Source of the DNA: an unicellular cyanobacterium SU3
GTDB taxonomy: Bacteria > Cyanobacteriota > Cyanobacteriia > Cyanobacteriales > Microcystaceae
NCBI GenBank assembly: GCA_002172675.1
Contig: NETF01000051.1
Coordinates: forward strand, 106,679 to 170,678
Reading direction: 5' to 3'
DNA: 64,000 nt
This document shows positions 54,632 to 63,938 of this stretch, piece by piece. How positions within the stretch are numbered: the stretch's first letter is position 1; the number at the start of each line of letters is the position of its first letter. Both the position numbers and the translations under genes were made by a program. The notes under the pieces are model-generated. The model saw nothing but the letters and a program-made list of their open reading frames with translations. It did no database searches and was not told the DNA's origin.

Positions 54632-55966
54632 ATGTCGAACAAACAGAAAAGACGACGCGGAGTCGTTCTAACCGACAAAGGGTTAGACAAACTGCAAAAG
54701 GCCAAAACAGAAGCTGAATATACAGACAATAAAGGACATCGCTATACTTTAGAAGCATTAAGTGAAAAAACAGGGTTAGGGATAGATACTCTGATGAAAG
54801 TGTTTGCTTGTGAGTCAAGAGTTGATAAAAAAACCCTGAAATGTTGTTTTAGAGCGTTTCAATTAAATTTAGGTGAGGAGGATTTTTATTATCCAGACAT
54901 ATCTTCTTCAGAAGAAACTTTTGATCCATTAAATTGTGGACCTGAATTACCTGAAGGACAAGTTTCTCTTGATTCTCCATTTTATCTTGAGCGATCGCTT
55001 ATTGAATCAGACTGTTATCAAGCTATTTTAAAACCAGGAGCTTTAATTCGCCTTAAAGCATCAAGACGCATGGGCAAAAGTTCTCTACTTGCTAGAATTA
55101 TTAATCATGGACGTAACAATAATTGTGCTGCTGTTTCTTTAAGTTTTCAATTAGCAGATACAAAATTATTTGAAGATTTAGATCGATTTTTACAATGGTT
55201 CTGTGCGTATATTACTTTAAATTTAAAACTTGAAAATAAAATAAAAGACGCTTGGGACGATATATTTGGGAGTAAAATTAGTTGTAAAATTTATTTTGAA
55301 GAACATATTCTATCTGTTTTAAACACCCCCTTAGTCTTAGGATTAGATGATGTAGATCGTCTTTTTCAATATCCTGACTTGGCAGATAATTTTTTTGGCT
55401 TATTGCGAGCTTGGCACGAAGAAAGTAAAAACCGAGATATTTGGAAAAAATTACGCTTAATTGTGGTTCATTCGTCTGAAGTTTATATTCCTCTCAATGT
55501 TAATCAATCTCCTTTTAATGTAGGAATTCCCATTGAATTACCTCAATTTAGTCTTCAAGACGTTCAAGAGTTAGGAGAAATGTATAATATAAATTTGTCA
55601 TTAAAAGAAGGAGAAAAATTTATAGATTTAGTCGGGGGTAATCCTTATTTATTAAGGTTGGGACTCTATCATGTTTGTCGTAAAACTCTTACCTTAGAAG
55701 AGTTACTAATGACTGATCCCCATGTCTCTTCTAATATTTATCTCGATCATCTTCAGCGACAACTATGGGGTTTGAAACAACAAAATTCTGGCTTATTAGA
55801 AGCTCTAGAAAAAGTTGTTTTTGCTCCTGAACCGATTGAACTAGAAGTTGTACAAGCGATTAAGTTACAGAGTTTGGGATTAGTTAATTTTCAAGGTCAA
55901 AAAGTTGGCATTAGTTGTCGTTTATATCAACAATATTTTCAACGACATTTCCATGAACTTAAATAA
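54632..55966 (+). CDS. AAA-like ATPase with vWA-MoxR-associated-type N-terminus
   Basis: I start at the ATG at 54632. The 444-residue protein opens with a basic HTH-like segment (RRRGVVLTDKGLDKLQKAK, then LEALSEKTGLGIDTLMKVF), typical of vWA-MoxR-associated proteins of predicted bacterial conflict systems. An AAA-like P-loop domain follows with Walker A RRMGKSSL and a Walker B variant (LVLGLDDVDRLF). A C-terminal winged-helix-like region ends the protein. The family is predicted to sense or signal stress or infection; function unproven. No effector domain is fused and no clear effector gene is adjacent. Confidence 0.8.
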   Translation: MSNKQKRRRGVVLTDKGLDKLQKAKTEAEYTDNKGHRYTLEALSEKTGLGIDTLMKVFACESRVDKKTLKCCFRAFQLNLGEEDFYYPDISSSEETFDPLNCGPELPEGQVSLDSPFYLERSLIESDCYQAILKPGALIRLKASRRMGKSSLLARIINHGRNNNCAAVSLSFQLADTKLFEDLDRFLQWFCAYITLNLKLENKIKDAWDDIFGSKISCKIYFEEHILSVLNTPLVLGLDDVDRLFQYPDLADNFFGLLRAWHEESKNRDIWKKLRLIVVHSSEVYIPLNVNQSPFNVGIPIELPQFSLQDVQELGEMYNINLSLKEGEKFIDLVGGNPYLLRLGLYHVCRKTLTLEELLMTDPHVSSNIYLDHLQRQLWGLKQQNSGLLEALEKVVFAPEPIELEVVQAIKLQSLGLVNFQGQKVGISCRLYQQYFQRHFHELK

Positions 55967-55981
55967 ATTAATAATTATTAA

Positions 55982-56875
55982 TTACTTATTGACTAATTCC
56001 CAGGCCAATTTAGCTGCACCCACCATTCCCGCTTGATTTCCTAATTTCGCCGTTAATAACTGTAAATTTTCACGGGAACTGGGTAAAACTCGTCTTTCTA
56101 TTTCTTGTCGAGTAGCAGGAAAGAAAAATTTTGTACTACCACTAATACCCCCACCAATAACAATGGCTTCTGGCGTTAAGACATAGATTAGACTAGCTAA
56201 CCCGGCACCTAATAAACTGCCATAACTTTGCCAAAATTCCAAAGCTTCTGTATCGCCTTTTTCCGCTAATTTTCCTAGTTCTGCTGGTTCTTTCCCTGTC
56301 ATACGACGAATGGCTTGAATTGACCCATATTGTTCTAACGATCCATTATTGCCACTATTACACACAGGACCATCAAAATTGAGGGTAATTAATCCTAACT
56401 CGCCGGCTGCTCCTAAATGACCAGTAAATAGATGACCATTGAGAATAATTGCTCCTCCTACTCCTGTTCCCAAAGTCAACATAATCAGGTTTTTATAGTC
56501 TCTTCCTGCACCTAGCCAAGCTTCTCCTAAACCTGCACAGTTGGCATCATTAGCAATAATAGTGGGAATACCTGTTTTTTGTTCTAACCAGTCTGCTAGG
56601 GGAACATCTTGCCATCCAGCTAGGTTAATAGCCACTTTAGCAATTCTACCGTCTTTATCAGCAGGACCAGGAGTTCCTATCCCTAAAGCTAAACAATTTT
56701 GCTCTTCTCTCAGTTGAGCGATCGCTTCGATCATGGTATTGATTACTGCTTCGGGGGTTGAAGGTTGAGGGGTGTCAACGGTGAGAGAGTTGATACAAGT
56801 CCCATCTTCTAAAAACTGTCCCAATTTAATGGCAGTCCCACCGAGATCAAGACCAATAACTGAAGGTTTTTCCAT
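55982..56875 (-). CDS. ROK-family sugar kinase
   Basis: The 297-residue protein has the ROK phosphate-binding loop (VIGLDLGGTAIKLG), catalytic Asp region (ANDANCAGLGEAWLG) and adenosine-binding segment (VIGGGISGS). The usual zinc site CxCGxxGCxE reads CNSGNNGSLE, so two of three Cys are Ser. It probably phosphorylates glucose or a related sugar. The altered site may be normal in cyanobacterial ROKs. It is convergent with the AAA-like gene. Confidence 0.85.
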   Translation of the reverse strand: MEKPSVIGLDLGGTAIKLGQFLEDGTCINSLTVDTPQPSTPEAVINTMIEAIAQLREEQNCLALGIGTPGPADKDGRIAKVAINLAGWQDVPLADWLEQKTGIPTIIANDANCAGLGEAWLGAGRDYKNLIMLTLGTGVGGAIILNGHLFTGHLGAAGELGLITLNFDGPVCNSGNNGSLEQYGSIQAIRRMTGKEPAELGKLAEKGDTEALEFWQSYGSLLGAGLASLIYVLTPEAIVIGGGISGSTKFFFPATRQEIERRVLPSSRENLQLLTAKLGNQAGMVGAAKLAWELVNK

Positions 56876-56916
56876 AGCAATTAGTATAAAAATTGTTTAA
56901 AACACCCATTATATAG

Positions 56917-57354
56917 TTAGGGAAGATATTTTTGAACCACAGTCCACCCGGTTAAACTCACCATAGCAAAGCTAAAAAAAAGTATAATATTTGTGCCAAT
57001 ATGTAACCAGCGCATTCTCGGTTTTTCTGGACTAATTTGTGTCGCAGCAGTAGCAGAAATTAACACTAAAACAACGGTTAATAATCCAGCAAATAAGTGA
57101 GAAGAATGGCCTAAACTTCCGTAATGTCCTAGGGTTCCTACTAGGCCAATTACTAATAATAATAACACTAATATTACCATAATTGAACCAATAATATAAT
57201 GAACAGAACGTAACCATAAGGGCGAAGATGCTTTACTATTACGACCATAAAACATCCATCCTCCCGATAACCCTAATAAGACGTAGGCAAATAAAGATAA
57301 ACCCATTGACCAAGCGGCTATTTTCCATAGCCAGAGAAAAGATGGTAAATTCAT
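56917..57354 (-). CDS. DUF4079 membrane protein
   Basis: The 145-residue protein has four hydrophobic helices with conserved His and aromatic residues (RSVHYIIGSIMVILVLLLL, GHYGSLGHSSHLFAGLL, MRWLHIGTNIILFFSF). The His pattern resembles cytochrome b561-like membrane proteins, but haem binding is not established. It follows the ROK gene's 5' side on the same strand. Function unknown. Confidence 0.75.
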   Translation of the reverse strand: MNLPSFLWLWKIAAWSMGLSLFAYVLLGLSGGWMFYGRNSKASSPLWLRSVHYIIGSIMVILVLLLLVIGLVGTLGHYGSLGHSSHLFAGLLTVVLVLISATAATQISPEKPRMRWLHIGTNIILFFSFAMVSLTGWTVVQKYLP

Positions 57355-57452
57355 AATTAGTATTTATTGATAGTTCTATTTTTTTTTCACACTTTTTTTA
57401 CCTTAACCCATAATACTTTAACTGATCACTGGTCACTGTTTACTGTTTACTG

Positions 57453-57475
57453 AAAAAAAAAAGCCCCAATGGGGC
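57453..57475 (-). terminator. Rho-independent terminator of the DUF1830 gene
   Basis: On the minus strand the hairpin GCCCC-ATT-GGGGC is followed by ten T residues (complement of A453-A462). It lies about 50 bases past the stop at 57524. Textbook form. Confidence 0.85.
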
Positions 57476-57523
57476 AATCTCAGCTAGATTTTTTTCAACC
57501 ATGAATTGTCATTATTCGACCTT

Positions 57524-57904
57524 TTAAACTAATGCAGCTTTTAAACTAGAGAATGGATAGTTGTTTTTATCATCGGGTTGTATGGTTTGTTTTTTATTAG
57601 TAGAAGCAGTAACAGAAACAAATTCTTGCTCTATTTCGTCATCGCTTCCGTCGCTGATACAAAGACGTTCACAAGGAATTGTATCTGAGAGAATGGCACT
57701 AGCCATCATTCCTGTATGAATTTCCAGTTGTGCTTTAGGTAAAGCTTCAAATACAAGGCGTTGTCCTGGAAAAACAACCCGTTCAAAATACCAGTTTTCT
57801 ATGTTGGTAATACGAGCAACTTGAATTTGATTCGTCGCGTTTACATAGCAGCAAAGTAGTACGTTTCTTTGCCCAGTTGGAATGGGATCAAGGATCTGAG
57901 CCAT
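57524..57904 (-). CDS. DUF1830 protein
   Basis: The 126-residue protein has the DUF1830 fold signature (LCCYVNATNQIQVARI, ENWYFERVVFPGQRLVFEA, CERLCISD). The family is cyanobacterial and of unknown function, possibly nucleic-acid- or stress-related. The C-terminus is low-complexity. A perfect terminator follows. Confidence 0.85.
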   Translation of the reverse strand: MAQILDPIPTGQRNVLLCCYVNATNQIQVARITNIENWYFERVVFPGQRLVFEALPKAQLEIHTGMMASAILSDTIPCERLCISDGSDDEIEQEFVSVTASTNKKQTIQPDDKNNYPFSSLKAALV

Positions 57905-58389
57905 AATAATTGAGGCAATTTAGTTTCTGATTGTTCATTTCTTCTTTACCCTAACACTCAGTGATCCCCATTAGCTGTAATCAATATTACATTCAATATT
58001 TTTCTTGCAGACTATGGCATACTACTGTGGTATTATGATATAATATGTTATCAAATTGTAAAGCCATTTTCAAGTATTCTGACTTAAGTAAAAAGCACTA
58101 TCCTAGCCACTGTTAGCCGATCACCTCTTCAAAAATCGACTTGCTGGCTGGTCAAAATATCGTTAAAGTTAAGATATATTACAACTTCTCAGTTATCTGA
58201 GCAAGGACAAATAACTTTACAAAAGTGGGGATCGCTTACTACGTAAAAGGCAACAGGCAATAGGCAACAGGCAACAGGCAATCAAAGCTTAATGACCTTC
58301 AGACCAGTCTTAAGCTAAAGTAGTATTTATGTATTAAAGGCGATCGCTGCTAACCTTAATTGATAACAAAGCCGAATTTTAAGATAACC
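57905..58389. other. Spacer with tandem heptamer repeat
   Basis: The 485-base spacer between divergent genes contains five tandem heptamers of GGCAACA/GGCAATA type (58249-58282), an STRR-like array. An AT-rich promoter region for the radical SAM gene follows. No gene is seen. The CACTGGTCAC-type repeat fragment lies nearby at 57428-57440, outside this spacer. Confidence 0.6.
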
Positions 58390-59964
58390 ATGACCCAACC
58401 ACAGCGCATCCTCTATTGTCGCCTTCCCTGTAACCCCATATTTCCCATTGGGGTCGTCTATTTAGCTGATCACGTTCATAAGTTATTTCCTGAAATTGAG
58501 CAGAAAATCTTTGATTTAGGCACTGTTCCCCCCTTAGACTTCAAAAAAGCCTTAGATAATTGCATTGACGAGTTTCAGCCCACTTTACTGGTCTTTTCCT
58601 GGCGAGATATTCAAATCTATGCCCCAGTGGGAGGAAGAGGCGGCAACCCGTTACAAAATGCCTTTGAATTTTACTATGCTAAGAACCCTTTGATCCGTCT
58701 CCGAGGAGCTTTAGGAGGGTTGAAGGTAACAACTGCATACTACAGTGAGTTATGGCGCAACCTAGGGCTAATTAAACGGGGTTTGAAGCGAGCGAAACAA
58801 TATCAACCTGATGCACGTTTAGTGGTTGGGGGTGGTGCAGTGAGTGTATTTTATGAACAGTTGAAAACGGGGCTACCTTCAGGAACTATTGTATCAGTCG
58901 GGGAAGGGGAAACTTTACTACAAAAATTACTCAGTGGCCAAGATTTTTCTGATGAAAGATGTTATGTTGTGGGGGAAAATGAGCCACGCGATCGCTTAAT
59001 TCATGAGTCTCCCACTCCTTTAGAAAAAACAGCTTGTAACTACAACTATATTGAAAGCATTTGGCCGGAATTTAACTATTATTTCCAAGAAAATGACTTT
59101 TATATTGGGGTACAAACTAAGCGCGGTTGTCCTCATAATTGCTGTTATTGTGTTTACACAGTTGTAGAAGGTAAACAAGTCAGAATTAACCCTGCTGATG
59201 AAATTGTTAAAGAAATGCGTCAACTTTATGACAGGGGAATTCGTAATTTTTGGTTTACCGATGCACAATTTATTCCGGCGCGTCGTTTCATGAAAGATGC
59301 AGAGGAGTTATTAGAAAAAATCTTAGCCTCTGGAATGACAGACATTCATTGGGCTGCTTATATTCGTGCCGATAATCTTAACCCATACTTGTGCAAATTA
59401 ATGGCACAAACTGGGATGAATTATTTTGAAATCGGCATTACTAGCGGTTCTCAAGAATTAGTTCGTAAAATGCGGATGGGGTATAATTTACGCACGGTAT
59501 TACAAAATTGTCGAGACTTAAAAGCAGCCGGGTTTAATGATTTAGTTTCGGTTAATTACTCCTTTAATGTTATCGATGAAACCTTTGATACTATTCGTCA
59601 GACTATTGCTTATCATCGAGAGTTAGAGGCTATTTTTGGTGCAGATAAAGTTGAACCGGCTATCTTTTTCATCGGGTTACAACCTCACACCCATCTAGAA
59701 GAATATGCTTTTGAAAAGGATATTTTGAAACCAGGTTATAACCCCATGAGTTTAATGCCTTGGACAGCGAAAAAGTTATTATGGAACCCTGAACCTTTGG
59801 GATCATTTTTTGGGGAAGTTTGTTTACAAGCTTGGCAACGAAACCCTAATGATTTTGGCCGAGAAGTCATGGACATTTTAGAAGAAAGATTAGGCAAAGC
59901 TGACTTAGAAGATGCATTATCTGCACCTATTAAAGACAAGAAAAAAGAGTTAGTATTAACTTAA
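58390..59964 (+). CDS. B12-binding radical SAM protein, PSII high-light-acclimation type
   Basis: Start at the ATG at 58390 (MTQPQRILYCRLPC); a TTG further up would add 10 residues. The 524-residue protein has an N-terminal cobalamin-binding-like domain (VVGGGAVSVFYEQL near residues 140-160) and a radical SAM core with CPHNCCYC (CxxxCxxC). The C-terminal half is conserved in the photosystem II high-light-acclimation radical SAM family of cyanobacteria. Likely a cytoplasmic methyltransferase or modifier, substrate unknown. It ends in a convergent arrangement with a Uma2 gene and a palindrome between. Confidence 0.85.
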   Translation: MTQPQRILYCRLPCNPIFPIGVVYLADHVHKLFPEIEQKIFDLGTVPPLDFKKALDNCIDEFQPTLLVFSWRDIQIYAPVGGRGGNPLQNAFEFYYAKNPLIRLRGALGGLKVTTAYYSELWRNLGLIKRGLKRAKQYQPDARLVVGGGAVSVFYEQLKTGLPSGTIVSVGEGETLLQKLLSGQDFSDERCYVVGENEPRDRLIHESPTPLEKTACNYNYIESIWPEFNYYFQENDFYIGVQTKRGCPHNCCYCVYTVVEGKQVRINPADEIVKEMRQLYDRGIRNFWFTDAQFIPARRFMKDAEELLEKILASGMTDIHWAAYIRADNLNPYLCKLMAQTGMNYFEIGITSGSQELVRKMRMGYNLRTVLQNCRDLKAAGFNDLVSVNYSFNVIDETFDTIRQTIAYHRELEAIFGADKVEPAIFFIGLQPHTHLEEYAFEKDILKPGYNPMSLMPWTAKKLLWNPEPLGSFFGEVCLQAWQRNPNDFGREVMDILEERLGKADLEDALSAPIKDKKKELVLT

Positions 59965-59971
59965 TGAGTAG

Positions 59972-59988
59972 GGTGGGTTTTGCCCACC
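59972..59988. terminator. Palindrome between convergent genes
   Basis: GGTGGG and CCCACC separated by TTTTG, between stops at 59964 (+) and 59993 (-). Same family of G-rich palindromes as at 10640 and 13069. Likely a bidirectional terminator. Confidence 0.6.
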
Positions 59989-59992
59989 TTAT

Positions 59993-60604
59993 TCACCGTT
60001 CAGCTTGAAAAATTTGTTTAGCTGTCAAACTTAATTTAGGAAATATAATCGATTGATTGATAGTATCTTCTCCTCTAAATTGCTTTACTTGATATTCTCC
60101 ATCAATGAGTTGATAAATAGAAATTGTTGGTTGTTTCGGTTGTCCAATAAAACGAACCCCTCCTATACCTAAATAATCCACAATCCAATATTCTGCAATA
60201 CCAATAGCTTCATAATCAATTAGTTTATAACCATAATCATCACGCCAGTTTGTACTAACCACTTCAATGACTAAAGGAATGGATTTTCCATAAATGAGGG
60301 TTGATTTTTTTTGCCATAATGGTTCAGACTTTATTTGTTGGCGATCAATCAATAATAAGTCTGGATTATAACCTGTTTCTTTATTGTTTAATTTGATTAA
60401 TGCTTTAGGAGGAATACGATAAGGTAAATTCATTTTTGTGTATTCCAAGGTTAATTCTTGAGTTAAAAATGCGGTAATTTCTTCATGTTTTCCCGTTGGC
60501 TGCATTTCGATAATATTTCCTTCATGTAATTCATAGCGTCTATCTTCCGGTAGCCATTCAATAAATTCATCAAAGGTTATTAGTTTTTGTAATAGTTTAG
60601 TCAT
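59993..60604 (-). CDS. Uma2-family nuclease-like protein
   Basis: Start at the ATG at 60604 (MTKLLQKLITFDEFIEWLPED). The 203-residue protein has the Uma2 core: TGYNPDLLLID (about 91-101) and PLVIEVVSTNWRDDY (about 125-139) with acidic and Lys residues of the PD-(D/E)xK fold. A family standard N-terminal wedge is complete (YELHEGNIIEMQPTGKHE). Third Uma2 copy in the window. Function unknown. Confidence 0.85.
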   Translation of the reverse strand: MTKLLQKLITFDEFIEWLPEDRRYELHEGNIIEMQPTGKHEEITAFLTQELTLEYTKMNLPYRIPPKALIKLNNKETGYNPDLLLIDRQQIKSEPLWQKKSTLIYGKSIPLVIEVVSTNWRDDYGYKLIDYEAIGIAEYWIVDYLGIGGVRFIGQPKQPTISIYQLIDGEYQVKQFRGEDTINQSIIFPKLSLTAKQIFQAER

Positions 60605-60693
60605 GAGAACATTTTCTTCATAAAGTTGATTGCTATACTCTCTTAAATTCATTAAAGGAATGAATTACTAAAAATTGACAAGCTAATCATAAA

Positions 60694-60951
60694 TTAATAA
60701 ACTTGACCACGAGACGCAATTAATAAAATTGTTACCTTTTTCTCTTTTTCATTTACGCTGTAAACGACTCGCCAATCTCCTACACGATAACAAAATCGTC
60801 CCACTAACGATCCTTTTAAAGGTTTAATATTGGGATGTCGATAAGGATCATTCGTAAGTTGTTCAAAACAGTTATTTAAGCGAGAAACCAGAGAAAAAGC
60901 TGCCTTTTTATAAAATTTTTGAGCTTTACGAGTTAATAGTAATTCATACAT
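60694..60951 (-). CDS. RelE/ParE-type toxin
   Basis: Start at the ATG at 60951 (MYELLLTRKAQKFYKK), giving 85 residues; a longer frame is unlikely. It has the RelE/ParE fold with basic residues and the C-terminal strand pattern (NIKPLKGSLVGRFCYRVGDWRVVYSV, ILLIASRGQVY). RelE-type toxins cleave mRNA at the ribosome. The upstream antitoxin gene overlaps its start by 8 bases. Activity is not shown. Confidence 0.82.
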   Translation of the reverse strand: MYELLLTRKAQKFYKKAAFSLVSRLNNCFEQLTNDPYRHPNIKPLKGSLVGRFCYRVGDWRVVYSVNEKEKKVTILLIASRGQVY

Positions 60952-61186
60952 TTCGGCGAATACTATTAAAAGATACAACTTCTCCTGATTCTGCTTCTTT
61001 CTCTGCTTCTTTTAATTCATCTTCAAAATTAGCGATACTCAGCAGTTCCTCTGTTGCTTCCTCTGCTTCTTTTTCTTGTAAATAAGAGAGAAACTCAACC
61101 GCAGTTTGTAATTTTTCTAGAGAAAGTTGTGTCAAGGTATCTTGTGCTTGTTTAAGTAAGATTCGTTCTTTTTGAGTTAATTCCAT
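60944..61186 (-). CDS. Antitoxin partner of the RelE-type toxin
   Basis: Start at the ATG at 61186 (MELTQKERILLKQAQDTL). The 80-residue helical, very Glu-rich protein (KEAEEATEELLSIANFEDELKEAEKEAESGE) suits an antitoxin that wraps the toxin. Its stop overlaps the toxin start by 8 bases, the usual antitoxin-first order. No recognised DNA-binding domain is obvious. Confidence 0.75.
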   Translation of the reverse strand: MELTQKERILLKQAQDTLTQLSLEKLQTAVEFLSYLQEKEAEEATEELLSIANFEDELKEAEKEAESGEVVSFNSIRRNV

Positions 61187-61679
61187 AATCACATTTGAGT
61201 TAACAAGTTAAGAGTTGATAGTTGACATTATATGCTTAATTAATAATTTTGGTTTTGTCAAGCTTAGTTTACAAATTTTTATATACAGTATTTTTGTATT
61301 AACTACTTTTTTCAGTGGGGTAAAATCGTTTTTGTGGAAAAATAAAAATAAAACTTACCTATTTATGAGGGTTCTAGGAATTATTAAGCAATTTTTAGAC
61401 ACTATATTTCTATTTTTTTTTAATATAGCACATTTGAAAAATTTACATAACTTCAAGGTTTTGTATTTGGGCAAATTTTAGGAAAATTGGAAAAAAGTTA
61501 TTTTTTGTAACGGTGTGTTAAGTATAAAACTTGATTAAAATAAATCATAGCCTATAAAACTTATGATAAGTTGAGATGATGTTTTAAGCGATCGCCTTAC
61601 AGTAAAAGACTTAGTTAAAAATGATAATAATAAAGAATTACAAATTTTAATCTTTCCTAGAGATAAGACATTAAATAAA
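61187..61679. other. Intergenic region, no gene called
   Basis: Very AT-rich, about 490 bases. An 88-codon plus-strand frame at 61215-61481 is low-complexity Phe/Lys/Ile and unsupported. A short coding-looking stretch without a start (DDVLSDRLTVKDLVKN, 61575 onward) follows a stop and may be a gene remnant. It overlaps the VapC gene on the other strand. Confidence 0.35.
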
Positions 61680-62123
61680 TTAATTGCTAATATTTTTAGG
61701 ATTAACAATAGTGATTTCCAAATAACGCCTAAAATCATCAGAATTAAAGGTCAAAATATGAGTTAAATTATATACTAACATTGAAGCGACTAAACGAGCA
61801 TCATGAACATTGACCCCTTTTACTTGATATTTTATGACTAAATCTCGCCATTGGGGATAAACCTCTTGACAAGCAGGTAAAACAGAAAAAAGAGTTTCTA
61901 ATTTTGTTAATTCTACAGTAGCTTTTTCTACGGTCATTCCTAAACCATTTTTATCTTTAGGACGAGTGCAACTCCGCCAAAACTCAATTAAATTTTGATC
62001 AACAATAAAATATTCATAGTGATTTTTAGTTAAATAAGCTAGACCATTTAAAGCCAATGGATACATAGGATGTTTAGGTTCAGCCAGTCGTAAAATAATG
62101 TTAGTATCTAAGAGAAATTTCAT
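61680..62123 (-). CDS. PIN-domain toxin (VapC-like)
   Basis: The 147-residue protein has the PIN fold acidic residues: D6 in LLDTNIILRL, a central Glu region (WRSCTRPKDKNG), D in NVHDARLVASM and the terminal TFNSDDF. VapC-type toxins are Mg-dependent RNases that often cut tRNA. It lies 3 bases after its antitoxin gene. It occurs as part of a defence/mobile-rich end of the window. Confidence 0.85.
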   Translation of the reverse strand: MKFLLDTNIILRLAEPKHPMYPLALNGLAYLTKNHYEYFIVDQNLIEFWRSCTRPKDKNGLGMTVEKATVELTKLETLFSVLPACQEVYPQWRDLVIKYQVKGVNVHDARLVASMLVYNLTHILTFNSDDFRRYLEITIVNPKNISN

Positions 62124-62126
62124 TAA

Positions 62127-62372
62127 TCAATCTTCCTCATAAATTCCAGCACGACTGACTGCGTAATCAGATAATAAGGGAGTATCATCATCATGACTTT
62201 CTGCCCATTCTTTAATAGCTTGAAACCGTTCATCATCAGTTAGAATCTCAGGATTTTCTTGAGAAGACGTGGAAATGTGTAAAGATTGTATTCTTTCATT
62301 TAATAAGGTAAATTCTGTTGGTTCAAGAGAGCGAATAATTTCAAATAAAGAATCGACTAATTTGGTGTTCAT
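62127..62372 (-). CDS. VapB-like antitoxin
   Basis: Start at the ATG at 62372. The 81-residue protein is helical and acidic (LFEIIRSLEPTEFTLLNERIQSL; DDERFQAIKEWAESHDDDTPLL) with a short Tyr/Glu tail. It has no clear DNA-binding motif. Position directly before the PIN gene with a 3-base gap supports the antitoxin call. Confidence 0.72.
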   Translation of the reverse strand: MNTKLVDSLFEIIRSLEPTEFTLLNERIQSLHISTSSQENPEILTDDERFQAIKEWAESHDDDTPLLSDYAVSRAGIYEED

Positions 62373-62579
62373 CAATAAGAATCTCCGAATTTTTTACATA
62401 ATAAAGGGATGGGATAATCTTTGATAATTTATAATTTGGTTAGAGCCGCTCAACACATTATGAAGTGAGCAAAATTTGTCAAAGTACACTCATATTCCTA
62501 TTACATTATTTTAGCTGATCATACAAATAGAAAACAAGATATAATTTTAATAACTGTTCACTGGTCACTAATAATTGAT

Positions 62580-63938
62580 ATGACAGAAGAAGAATTATTA
62601 CAAGTTATTGAAGAAGCAGCAAGGGATAAAAGAGAATCATTGGCTCTGTCATTAAAAGACTTAAAATCTCTACCTCCTGACATTGAGAAACTGACTAATC
62701 TCACTACACTTAATCTGTTGTCCAATCAACTAATAAGTCTTCCTGCTGAAATTGGTAATCTAACCAATCTCACTACACTTTATCTGTCGTTTAACAGACT
62801 AAAAAACCTTCCTACTGAAATTTTTAAGTTGACTAATCTCACTACACTTTATCTGTCGAATAATCAAATAACAAACTTTCCTTCTGAAATAATTAAATTG
62901 ACTAATCTTACTGCACTTTATTTATCATCAAACCAAATAAGAGAACTACCTGCTGAAATTGGTAGTCTCAATAATCTTACTACACTTGATTTATCATCAA
63001 ACCAAATAAGAGAACTACCTGCTGAAATTGGTAATCTCAATAATCTTACTACACTTGATTTATCATCAAACCAAATAAGAGAACTACCTGCTGAAATTGG
63101 TAATTTAACCAAACTCACTAGACTCGATCTAAAAAATAATAAACTAACTCAACTACCTGCTCAAATTGGTAAACTAAGTAATTTAACTTCACTTTCTTTT
63201 GAAAATAATAATATAATAAATCTTCCTCCTCCTGAAATTGAACAAAAGGGAACTAGAGCTATCATAAATTTCTATAGACAGCAACTTGAACAAAATATTG
63301 ATCATCTTTATGAAGCAAAATTATTAATTATTGGAGAAGGAGGTGCAGGAAAAACCACTTTAGCACAAAAAATAAATGATAATAATTATCAACTCAAAAT
63401 GGATGAGGAATCTACAGAAGGAATAGATGTCATTCAATATTATTTCCCTCTTGATAATGGTAAAGATTTTAGAATTAATATCTGGGACTTTGGAGGACAA
63501 GAAATTTATCACGAAACTCATCAATTTTTTCTTACGGAAAGATCCCTTTACGCTTTAGTTGCTGATACTCGAAAAGAAGACACTGACTTTTATTACTGGT
63601 TAAATATTGTAGAATTATTGAGCAATAATAGTCCTGTTTTAGTCATCAAGAATGAAAAACAAGAACGAAAACGCTGTATTAACGAACGACAATTAAGGGG
63701 AGAATTTAGCAATTTTAAAGAAACTTTAGCTACAAACTTAGCTACTAATAGAGGTTTACCTGAAATTCTCAAGAAAATTCAATACTATATTAGTAACTTA
63801 CCTCATGTTGGCACAGAATTACCGGCATATTGGGTCAAAGTTCGAGAAGTCTTAGAAAAAGATACCCGTAACTCTAAGTACAGGACAAAAAATATAAGCA
63901 TTCTAAAAACTCAGAATGTTTTAAGTCAAGATCATTAA
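62580..63938 (+). pseudogene. Roco protein (LRR-Roc GTPase) truncated by an insertion sequence
   Basis: The protein begins with about nine leucine-rich repeats (about residues 20-225) and then a Roc GTPase domain with P-loop GEGGAGKTT, switch II DFGGQE (IWDFGGQEIYHETHQF) and G4-like NEKQ. After LEKDTRNS the COR domain should follow, but the frame runs into antisense transposase sequence and stops about 20 codons later (63938). So it is a 5' fragment, probably non-functional or a truncated GTPase. Three near-identical 69-bp LRR units lie at 62921-63103. No ribosome-binding site is evident, and a dispersed CACTGGTCACT repeat precedes the ATG. Confidence 0.78.
62921..63103. repeat. Near-identical 69-bp LRR units
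   Basis: Units start at 62921, 62990 and 63059. Each encodes one 23-residue LRR (LSSNQIRELPAEIG core). The first two units differ at only one or two bases, so duplication looks recent. Confidence 0.85.

Noticed and set aside
61215..61481. 88-codon plus-strand frame rich in Phe, Lys and Ile
   Set aside because: It is low-complexity translation of very AT-rich spacer with no ribosome-binding site and no family resemblance.
61575..61740. Coding-looking plus-strand stretch DDVLSDRLTVKDLVKN opposite the VapC gene
   Set aside because: It follows a stop, has no start codon and overlaps a well supported PIN-domain gene; at most a gene remnant.
62918..63118. Minus-strand frame reading three identical 23-residue units
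   Set aside because: It is only the antisense of the 69-bp LRR repeats in the Roco gene, so repetition is inherited from the real frame.
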